A stretch of 64,000 bases of DNA, taken from the NCBI RefSeq assembly GCF_021018805.1, contig NW_026960613.1, forward strand, positions 1,116,001 through 1,180,000, written 5' to 3'. The DNA comes from Prinia subflava. Lineage: Eukaryota > Chordata > Aves > Passeriformes > Cisticolidae. The position numbers and the translations under genes are program-made. The notes under the pieces are model-generated. The model was given only the letters and a program-made list of their open reading frames with translations, had not been told where the DNA came from and did not search any database. This document shows, in pieces, positions 10,686 to 19,015 of the stretch (position 1 is the stretch's first letter; the number at the start of each line of letters is the position of its first letter).

Positions 10686-12269
10686 ATGGGATCAAGAGAG
10701 AGTAAGGAATTCCCTAGGGCAAGTCCTCTGGGCTGTATTCTGGCTCACTGGAAGGAGATTGCAGGCTCGGGAAGTACAGAATCCAAACGCACCCTTGTGA
10801 AATACTGCACTCATTCGTGGCCCTTGTATCGGTTGGAAGGGGGAATGAAGTTGCCACAAAATGGTAGTTTGGAATATGACACCCTATTGCAGCTGATGCT
10901 TTTCCTCAGACGTGAAGGGAAATGGTCTGAAGTTTCATATGCAGATGTTTTTCTCCCTCCAAAATCACCCTGAATGGCAGAGGGATTTTGGGATCAGGGC
11001 CCCTTCTGATCGCCTGATATCAGCCCTTGAGACGGAAAACAAAGCTAATAGAAGGCAGCCTAAACAATGTTGTAGTATCTGCTCAATAAACCAACGTTGC
11101 ACACATCATGATAAGGTTTACCAAGGAGAGGCACAAACGCAAGAGTTACTGGGTTTATTGGGGCCACCCCCTGAGAGGCAAAGAGGACAAAGGGGAGCAG
11201 GTTCAGCTCCCTTAGAAGGGAGTCAAGCTGGACCATCTGCTCCCCCACGCACCTCTGACTTAAAAGCAACATTGTATCCCCCATTGCCTGATAGTGATAG
11301 TGATGATGAGAAACCTTCCACAAGTGTGAGTGCTCCCATAGCATCTCGGACTAGGAAACAAACAAGGGAAGTAATACAAGCCCCTTTAAGGGAAGCAATG
11401 GGACCTGGGAGAGAAAAAGTAATAATTAAAGTCCCTTTCTCTACAATTGACTTGGAAGGCTGGGAGAAGGTTGCCAAGAACTATAGAAATGACCCAACAG
11501 GAACCGCTAAAAGGTTAAAGCATATGATTAAGCAGCATAACCCCAACTGGTCCGATCTGCAGTTATTATTGGAAGCATTAACGGAGAGGGAAAAACAGTT
11601 AGTCTTGAAAACAGCAGGGGATTTAGCAGAAAACTTTTGCAGAACAACACAAGAGGATGTTAGGATATTTTTCCTCTCCAGGATCCAAATTGGGATCCAA
11701 ATAATGAAGGGCAATTAGCAAAAATACAAAATTATCAAGAATGGGTACCAAAGGGGATGGAACAGGCCATCCCCAAAACTATAAATTGGTCAGCTTTGTA
11801 TGCAGTTAAGCAGACTCCCTCTGAAACTCCTTCTGCATTTTTATATCTCCTGAGAGACACTATGCACCGCCATACACCATTAGATCCAAGATCCGAGATA
11901 GGGATACAGCAGCTAGTAAATTTATTTTTAGGGCAATCTACGGGAGATATTAGGAGGAAACTTCAGAAGTTCCGGGGACCAGAGGGAAGGAATTTAGAGG
12001 CTTTGTTAGATGAGGCATGGAGGGTTTTCAGCAATAGAGAAGAAGGATATAAGCAAGGGATGAGAAAGCTAATGGCACTAGTAAAAGAGGAAGAGAAAGG
12101 GAGGCGGGGACAAAGACTACCTAGGCAAGGACCACCCTGGCTGGGCAAAGATCAGTGTGCAATTTGCAGAAAATTTGGACACTGGAAAAATGAGTGTCCT
12201 GAACAAAGAAGAAATGGGAAAGGAAATCGGGGAAGAGAGGTGGTGGTAGCTCACACAAAAAGCGACTGA
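10686..12269 (+). pseudogene. gag: Gammaretrovirus-like gag (provirus G1), frameshifted
   Basis: Gag would build the virus core. The ATG at 10686 opens MGSRES, whose Gly2 is the usual N-myristoylation site. Matrix-like motifs follow (WPLYRLEGG, LMLFLRREGKW). A frame change near 10950 moves the rest of matrix and a proline/acid-rich linker into another frame. Capsid follows (KVPFSTIDLEGWEK, then a helix ending in NFCRTTQED). A second frame change near 11690 leads to the capsid C-terminus and a charged region. The nucleocapsid has a single Cys-X2-Cys-X4-His-X4-Cys knuckle (CAICRKFGHWKNEC, 12156-12197). The frame closes with TGA at 12267-12269, the place where gammaretroviruses read through into pol. 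It is dead as it stands. Confidence 0.88.
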
Positions 12270-12299
12270 GGGGGACCAGGGGACCTCACCCCAGGAGAT

Positions 12300-12612
12300 C
12301 CACTGGTTATAAAGATGAAACTGGAGAAGGAGGGGAAGGAGGTGGAACTTATGGTGGATACGGGGGCGACATTTTCAGTTTTGAATAAAGCTTTGGTACC
12401 GGTGGGGAATGATTATGTTCGGTTGAGGGGAGCAACTGGCATATCGGAAATAGCATATTTTTGCAAGCCACTTAAATACAAATATGGAAAACAGTGGGGC
12501 ATCCATAAATTTCTATACATGCCCAACTCCCCAGATTCGCTCCTGGGGAGAGATCTGTTGAAGAAATTAGAGGCAACCATTTTGTTTAAAAAATGGAGAG
12601 GTTACTCTGGAG
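12300..12612 (+). pseudogene. pro: Retroviral protease (G1)
   Basis: Directly after the gag stop, an open stretch carries the aspartic protease core. Asp-Thr-Gly-Ala (DTGATFSVL, near 12355) is the catalytic box, and LLGRDLL near 12540 is the conserved C-terminal segment. The Gly-Arg-Asp box and active site are intact by eye. The frame ends at a TGA near 12618, and the polymerase continues in another frame, so protease and RT are no longer joined. Confidence 0.85.
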
Positions 12613-14600
12613 GTGAATGATCAAAAATATATAGAGGTATCGAGTTTAATACTGACAGCTACCGAGGCAAAAGAAGAAATTAGGGAGGAAATACTGAATC
12701 AAGTGTTTCCAGGAGTATGGGCCTCCAGTGTACCAGGAAGAGCGAGAAATGCATTTCCAATACAAATTAAGCTCAAGGGAGGAAAACAACCAGTCAGAAT
12801 CAAGCAGTATCCCTTAAGAAAGGAAGACAGAAAAGGAATTAGTCTGATAATTGAAAATTTTTTACATCTGGGGTTGCTGAAGGAGTGCCAATCTGATTTT
12901 AACACCTCTATCCTGCCTGTACAGAAGCCTGATGGGTCATACCGGGTCGTGCAGGATTTACGGGCTGTTAACAAGATACCTGAGGATCTTTACCCTGTGG
13001 TGGCTAACCCATACACCTTGTTAACATGTTTAACACCAGAGCTAACTTGGTTTACTGTTTTAGATTTGAAGGATGCCTTCTTTTGACTCCCTCTCCACGA
13101 AGCCAGCCAGAAAATTTTTGCATTTGAGTGCCAGAATCCCAAAAGTGGATGGAAAGCTCAGCTCACATGGACCATTCTTCCCCAGGGGTAGAAGAACTCG
13201 CCCACCCTGTTTGGAGAATAACTTGCAAAGGATTGGGAATCCTGGGAAGCTCCACCAGGAGAAGGAAAAGTGTTACAGTACGTGGATGACATCCTAATAG
13301 CTACTCCGACAGAAGAAGGATGCATGGCCTGGACAGTAAGCCTTCTAAACTTTTTGGGGCTTCAGGGGTACAGAGTGACAAAGAAGAAGGCCCAGGTGGT
13401 AAAGCAGAAGGTGATCTACCTGGGCTATGAGATCAGTGCTGGGCAACGGACTTTGGGGAATGAACGCATAGAATCGATATGCCAAACCCCGAGACCTCAG
13501 ACAACAAAAGAAATGAGAACCTTCCTGGGCATGATGGGATGGTGCAGACTGTGCATCTACAACTACGGGTGACTCGTGAAACCCCTGTATTCGCTCATCA
13601 CAAATGGGAGCAGAGAGCTTCAGTGGACAAAGGAAGCCACACAGGCCTTTGGTCAGCTGAAAAAGGCCCTCATGTCAGCTCCAGCTTTGGAACTTCCAGA
13701 TGTGAGTAAACCATTCTTTCCCTTCTCTCATGAGAAACAGGGAATTGCCCTGGGAATACTAACACAGGAGCTGGGCCCATGTAGAGGGGCAGTTGCTTAT
13801 CTTTCTAAGCAGCTGGATGCAGCAGCTAAAGGATGGCCAGGTTGCCTCAGAGCAGTGGCAGCAGTAGTGCTGAACATTCAGGAAGCCCGTAAGTTCACCC
13901 TGGGCCAGAAAATCACTGTGCTAGTATCCCACACAGTATCCTCAGTACTGGAAACAAAGGACAGCCACTGGCTTTCCCCACAGCGGTTCCTGAAATACCA
14001 AGCTATCATGGTAGAACAAGATGATGTAGAAATAGTGGTAACTAACATTGTCAACCTAGCCTCTTTCCTTAGTGGGAACCAAAGAGAGCCAATTCATCAC
14101 GATTGCCTGGAGACCATTGAAGCCACTTACTCCAGCCGCTCCAACCTGAAGGACACCCCTTTGGATGATGCGGAAACCTGGTTCACCGATGGAAACAGCT
14201 ACGTCATCAATGGAAAATGACACGCTGGGTACGCAGTTACCACATCCAGAGACGTAATTGAATCAGGACCACTACCTGCAGGTACCTCTGCACAGAAGGC
14301 AGAAATAATTGCCCTAACCCGTGCATTAGAGTTATTGAAAGGAAGAGGAATTAACATCTATACAGATTCAAGATATGCATTTGGGGTAGTGCACGCTCAT
14401 GGAGCTATCTGGAAAGAAAGAGGACTGTTAAATTTGCAAGGGAAGAACATTAAGTATGCATGAGAAATACTACAACTGCTGGAAGCGGTCCAACTGCCTG
14501 AGAAAGTGGCAATTATGCACATTTAAAGCACATCAGAAGGTGATCTCAGAACTGGAAGAAGGAAACGAGCTGGTGGACAGAGGCAGAAGAAGCAGCAAAA
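12613..14600 (+). pseudogene. pol: Reverse transcriptase and RNase H (G1), broken
   Basis: The RT fingers and palm are recognisable: a VRIKQYPL stretch, an LPVQKPDGSYRVVQDLR box and LDLKDAFF at about 13060-13083. A TGA directly follows the last box (13084-13086), and another stop and frame change come before the catalytic YVDD at 13279-13290. A stop at 13570-13572 divides the thumb from the connection domain. RNase H begins with WFTDGNSYV near 14178 and is cut by a TGA at 14218-14220 and a further TGA near 14461. The order of domains is normal for a gammaretrovirus-like pol. At least five breaks show long neutral decay. Confidence 0.85.
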
Positions 14601-15215
14601 GGTGAGGTGACAGTAGAAGGAGCCTTGATACCAGATGGCCAAATCTCCCTAGAAGGTAAGCCAGTGTATAATAAAAAGGACAGAAGGTTAATTGAGGGCC
14701 AAAAGGGAACATATAACCTGGAGGGATGGGCTGTTACAGCAGAAGGAAAACTGGTTATCCCCTCCCATTTATTATGGCCATTAGTAAGAGAGGAACATCA
14801 GAAAACACACTGGGGAATTGATGCTTTGTATAATTACCTGAATAGAAAGATCACTGCCAGGAATTTATATGCCACGGTCACTCAAGTGGCCTGGCAGGGT
14901 GACCTTTGCCTCCAGATTAACCCCAAGAATACCCCTAAACCAAATCCTGGCCAAATTGGAAAGAGCCATGGACCCGGTCAGCAGTGGCAAATTGATTTTT
15001 CAGAATTACCAAGAAAAGGGGGGTATCGATATTTGTTGGTACTAACAGATACCTTTTCAGGTTGGCCAGAGGCTTTCCCCACCAGGACTGCCAAAGCCCG
15101 GGAGGTAACCAAGGTGCTGTTGCAAGAAATAATACCACGCTTTGGAGTTCCAGCCACAATATCTTCAGATAGAAGACCACATTTTATTTCAAAAATAGTT
15201 AAACAGATCAGTCAA
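14601..15215 (+). pseudogene. pol: Integrase, N-terminal part (G1)
   Basis: An open stretch gives the integrase N-terminal region (HWGIDALYNY), then the catalytic core with WQIDFSELP (first Asp near 14994), LVLTDTFSGWPEAFPT and FGVPATISSDRRPHF (second Asp near 15168). The CC half of the HHCC zinc domain is degraded. The gene stops at 15215 because provirus K1 is inserted there. The rest resumes at 22206, after the duplicated hexamer AGTCAA. Confidence 0.88.
15210..15215. repeat. Target-site duplication of K1 (left)
   Basis: AGTCAA lies directly before the TG of the K1 LTR and is repeated at 22206-22211 directly after the other LTR. Six bases is the usual duplication made by class II (alpha/beta-type) integrases. 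Confidence 0.95.
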
Positions 15216-15541
15216 TGTCACAGTGGACACGGGAAGAACCACACGAGGACACGCTGGTGAGCGAAGCAGGAAAAAAGAGAGCGTTTATTTACAAAACCCA
15301 GTTTTATACATTTCCCATGGTGCCCGTGGATTGGAGGATGGAATTCCACCTCTCAATCCACGTTGGTCGAGCTAACTGTCAATCATATTTCTCCTCCTAC
15401 CTAGAAATATGTAAACAATAAAAGACAGTTAGCAAAACATGGCCAGTGTTTATAGTAGAAAGTGTGATAAGGTGAAACTTCTGACTCCAATATGAAGAAC
15501 ATAACAGAAGGCTTAAAAAAGTCTTCAAAACCAGGGTGACA
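15216..15541 (-). repeat. K1 3' LTR
   Basis: 326 bp, bounded by TGTCAC and GTGACA. It differs from the partner LTR at one position. On the minus strand it carries a TATAAAAC box (15301-15308) and AATAAA (15284-15289). The block CTAGAAATATGTAAACAA near 15401 recurs in other LTRs of the window. Confidence 0.97.
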
Positions 15542-15557
15542 TCTCACCCTTTTTATC
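15542..15557 (-). other. K1 polypurine tract
   Basis: Minus-strand GATAAAAAGGGTGAGA directly abuts the LTR start. This is the plus-strand primer of reverse transcription. K4 has nearly the same tract (TTAAAAGGGTGAGA). Confidence 0.85.
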
Positions 15558-15626
15558 TTTAAAAAAAGAAAAAGGAGAAAAAGAAAAATGAACAATTTTT
15601 ACAATGGAAAAAAAACTGTACAGAGT

Positions 15627-18398
15627 TCAATGATTATCCATGGAGGAATCATCAGAGCGATCACTCGCGTCATCTGCGTCCGAGTCATCGCCCAAGGATT
15701 CATCCATTTGATGACCTTCCGTCTGGTCACGGCCTCCATCTCGCCTATCGGCCGGATTCTGCCTCTGCTGTCTCAGGTCAGGACGGACACACTTTGAAGG
15801 TACCCAGCGTGCCCCAGTATCTGTGGACACGCACGCATACCCACGCCCCATAACGATCAGGTCATAGGGTCCTTCCCATTGTTTGGTAACTAAATTCCGG
15901 ACCCGAACCTTCGCTCGAGGCTGATGCGTGTCATCTGAAGCCTGCAACAAGAGGAGGTGGTTTACAATCACAGGGTTACTTGAGTTCTGCGGAACTGTAA
16001 GGTAATTGATGGTGTACAATGCTTTGGCCAAGCGACTGTGTGGTGTTTCACCCTGCATTCCCCGTTTTTGCTTCTGGAGGACATGCTTGAGAGTACCATG
16101 AGCACGCTCTACAATTGCTTGTCCTGTTGGAGAATGAGGGATGCCAAAGTTGTGAGTCACACCCCATGCCTGTAGGAACTGCCGTACCTGTTGAGAGGCA
16201 TAAGCAGGACCATTGTCAGTTTTCACGACAGAAGGTATGCCTAGTACAGCAAAGGCCTGCCTCCAGTGGGCAATGACATCGCGGGCTTTCTCTCCAGTGT
16301 GAGCCGAAGCCCACATCGCAGAGGAGAATGTGTCCACCGTGACATGCACATACTTGAGCCGGCCAAACTCGGCGACCTGGGTGACATCGGTCTGCCAAAG
16401 CTCCAAGGCCTTAAGGCCCCTGGGGTTAACCCCTGCCGGCAACGGCGCACCAAGGGCATGACAGTCGTCACAAGAGTCAACAATGTCACGAGCCTCAGTG
16501 GCCGTCAGGTGAAACTGCTTCTGCAGCGTATGCGCATTTTGGTGGAAGAACCCATGCGATGCCTTGGCCTGTGCGAGTGTGTCAGGCTGAGGAGCAACCC
16601 ATGCTGGGTTAGCCAGCTTGTCAGCCCTTGCATTACCTTCCGCTACGAAGCCTGGCAAATTTGTGTGACTTCGAACGTGCAGAACGTAATAGGGATGAAC
16701 CCTGGACTGAATTGCACACCACAAGGTCTTCAGCAGATGAAACAAGGCAGGGTTACTGACTTCCTTCAAAACTGAATACCCTAATCGCTGTGCAATGTCG
16801 GCAACATAAGCTGAGTCCGTGACCAGATTGAAGGGTGTCTGAGAGAATTTTTCGAATGCCATGACGGCAGCCCTTAGTTCAACCAGTTGGGCTGACTCGT
16901 CCTCATGGCCTTCCAAAATCTGCCATTCAGATCCATCCTTCCAGGTAACAATGGCTTTTCCTGTTTTGCCTGAACCGTCAGTGAAGACGGTGGGTCCTTG
17001 CACTGGCTCTTGGCTATTTTTGGGTCGTAATGAAAATCGAGTATCTTTTGCCACTTGCAATAGCTTGTGGCTGGGCAGATGATAAGTGATCTGCCCTGAA
17101 AAACCCTCTAGAGCACTTTGCAGCGAAACGTTGTTCGCATAGCTCCAATCAAATTCCTCCCTCTGAACCGGGAGTATGATCTTTGAGGGATCTGCACCCA
17201 TCAATTGTAAGCAGCGTTGTCGACACTTGATTATCAAGTGCGCAATCAATTCAAACAACGCAGTTGCCGTCTTGTGCGGCTGATGAGGCAGGAAGACCCA
17301 TTCCAAGACGTGCAGAGGATCAGTCCAATCATCGTTCCATTGGCCAATGATACCTGTAGGATGTAGATCAGGAGTGGTGATGAACACAGTGACATCAATG
17401 GAAGGTTCAATACGGTACACCTGGCGGGCTGAAACAGCTTGCTGCACCTCCTCCAGCACTTTTTGTGCCTCAGGGGTCAATTGACGAGGTGACTTTAAAT
17501 CAGTGTCCCCTTTTAATAATTCAAACAAGGGAGACAGTTGTGCGGTGGTTAGTCCTAAGTAAGGATGTAACCAAGTGATGACACCTACCAGCTTCTGAGC
17601 ATCATTCAGTGTCTTCACAGGTTGCACAAATTGCACCTCCTGGTGACGGATAGTCCGTTCCAGAATTTTGACACCTAAATATTTCCAGGGAGGTTGCTGT
17701 TGTACCTTTTCTGGAGCCACCTGCAGTCCATGTGAATGCAGAGCATTCAACAACTGAGGCTGTATCCTCAGCAGCTCATCCTGGGTGGGCGCAGCCACCA
17801 AAATGTCGTCCATATAATGATAGACGTGAGCGTCAGGAAACTGCTTGCGGACTCCAGATAAGGCACGGGCCACATACCATTGGCATAGTACCGGGGAATT
17901 TTGCATTCCTTGAGGCAAAAATTTCCATTGATATCTCTGTGCCGGTTCAGCATTGTTTATTGTTGGTACCGTGAAGGCAAATTTTGGTCTGTCATCGGGA
18001 TGCAGAGGGATCGTAAAAAAACAATCCTTCAGATCCACGATGAGGACCGGCCAGTCCGCGGGAAGCATGGTAGGCGATGGCATGCCCGCCTGTAATGTCC
18101 CCATGCCTTCCATCACGGCATTGATTTTTCGGAGGTCTTGTAGCAACCTCCATTTCCCAGACTTCTTTTTGATACAAAACACAGGAGTGTTCCAGGGACT
18201 GGTAGATGGTTCTAGATGCCCCTGGTCCAACTGCTCCTGAACAAGTTCACGAAGGGCGACTAGCTTGTCATGAGAGAGGGGCCACTGATTCTCCCAGATG
18301 GGTTTGTCCACTAGCCACCGTAAAGGAGGCGTGGGACACTCTGCGCCCTTCATCACAGTGGCCCCCATTAAAAATCCGTGCTGAGTCGCACCCCCCAC
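15627..18398 (-). CDS. pol: K1 Pol: reverse transcriptase, RNase H, integrase
   Basis: A single open frame of 923 codons. RT holds LLQDLRKIN, LIVDLKDCFFTIPLHP and the catalytic YMDD (17805-17816). RNase H opens with FTDGSGKTG and has its further acidic residues in ELRAAVMAF and TDSAYVAD. Integrase has an HHCC-type zinc domain (final CDDC) and the catalytic triad Asp (WQTDVT), Asp (KTDNGPAY) and Glu (QAIVERAHG). All catalytic residues looked for are present. The frame begins upstream without its own start codon need. It would be made by -1 frameshifting at GGATTTT (18371-18377), just before the pro stop. The enzyme copies viral RNA and integrates the DNA. It is the best preserved polymerase here, together with K2. 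Confidence 0.95.
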   Translation of the reverse strand: MGGATQHGFLMGATVMKGAECPTPPLRWLVDKPIWENQWPLSHDKLVALRELVQEQLDQGHLEPSTSPWNTPVFCIKKKSGKWRLLQDLRKINAVMEGMGTLQAGMPSPTMLPADWPVLIVDLKDCFFTIPLHPDDRPKFAFTVPTINNAEPAQRYQWKFLPQGMQNSPVLCQWYVARALSGVRKQFPDAHVYHYMDDILVAAPTQDELLRIQPQLLNALHSHGLQVAPEKVQQQPPWKYLGVKILERTIRHQEVQFVQPVKTLNDAQKLVGVITWLHPYLGLTTAQLSPLFELLKGDTDLKSPRQLTPEAQKVLEEVQQAVSARQVYRIEPSIDVTVFITTPDLHPTGIIGQWNDDWTDPLHVLEWVFLPHQPHKTATALFELIAHLIIKCRQRCLQLMGADPSKIILPVQREEFDWSYANNVSLQSALEGFSGQITYHLPSHKLLQVAKDTRFSLRPKNSQEPVQGPTVFTDGSGKTGKAIVTWKDGSEWQILEGHEDESAQLVELRAAVMAFEKFSQTPFNLVTDSAYVADIAQRLGYSVLKEVSNPALFHLLKTLWCAIQSRVHPYYVLHVRSHTNLPGFVAEGNARADKLANPAWVAPQPDTLAQAKASHGFFHQNAHTLQKQFHLTATEARDIVDSCDDCHALGAPLPAGVNPRGLKALELWQTDVTQVAEFGRLKYVHVTVDTFSSAMWASAHTGEKARDVIAHWRQAFAVLGIPSVVKTDNGPAYASQQVRQFLQAWGVTHNFGIPHSPTGQAIVERAHGTLKHVLQKQKRGMQGETPHSRLAKALYTINYLTVPQNSSNPVIVNHLLLLQASDDTHQPRAKVRVRNLVTKQWEGPYDLIVMGRGYACVSTDTGARWVPSKCVRPDLRQQRQNPADRRDGGRDQTEGHQMDESLGDDSDADDASDRSDDSSMDNH

Positions 18399-19010
18399 GT
18401 GGCCAAGACATCCCTCCCCCAGAGGTTCTTAGCAGTGTCCGTGACATAAGGCCAAATCGTGGCCGTCTGTCCCTCCGGGTTGGTGATGGTCACAGGATTC
18501 TGGCTCACATAGCACTGCTTCGTTCCTCCTATGCCCGTCACAGGTGTCTGCACCAGGCTCAAAGGCCACTGAGGGGGCCAAGCCGCCAGGGAGAAAATCG
18601 TAACATCGGCCCCGGGGTCCAGGAGGCCGCGAAGTTGAATCTCTGGCGGCGTTGCACCAGCCATGGACACAGTACACACCATCTCAGGACGGTCTTTGGT
18701 CAGGGCAACAGTCCAGTGCACTTGAGGTGGCCCAGTAGAGCCGAAGCCGCCGTCACCTCGTGACCGGTCCTCCGTCCTAGAAATAGAAGACTTAAAAGGA
18801 ACAAGTTGAGCAATTCGTGTGCCTTTTGGGATAGTCGGGGGGGGTAGGTGTGGAGACCATCGCGTGAATCTGCCCTGAAAAGTCGGCATCGATGAGTCCT
18901 GTGTGCACAATGATACCCTGAATGATGGCACTAGACCTCCCCATGAGGAAAGCACTCATGCCATCACCCAAAGGACCAAAGGCATCCAAGGGGACCCTGT
19001 GTATCTTGTC
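18368..19010 (-). pseudogene. pro: K1 dUTPase-protease with a frame break and altered active site
   Basis: The region after gag encodes a dUTPase (MGRSSA, then GLIDADFSGQI, the uridine-binding motif with its catalytic Asp) followed by an aspartic protease. The dUTPase start is in one frame. Its next motif (IPKGTRIAQLVPF) and the whole protease lie in another. The switch falls at the G8 run 18837-18844, so it may be a true indel or a sequencing error. The protease core reads LLDPGADVT, with Pro where the family has Thr or Ser in the Asp-Thr/Ser-Gly triad. The C-terminal LWGRDVL box is normal. The stop at 18368 overlaps pol by 31 bases. Without an active protease the particles could not mature. 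Confidence 0.88.
18371..18377 (-). promoter_or_regulatory. Putative -1 frameshift site, K1 pro-pol
   Basis: Minus-strand G GAT TTT is followed at once by the pro stop TAA (18368-18370). Slipping back one base at GAT-TTT enters the pol frame exactly. The heptamer is close to the GGATTTA pro-pol site known from mouse mammary tumour virus. K2 has GGATTTC-TAA at the same place. Function is inferred. Confidence 0.7.
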
Positions 19011-19015
19011 CGAAT

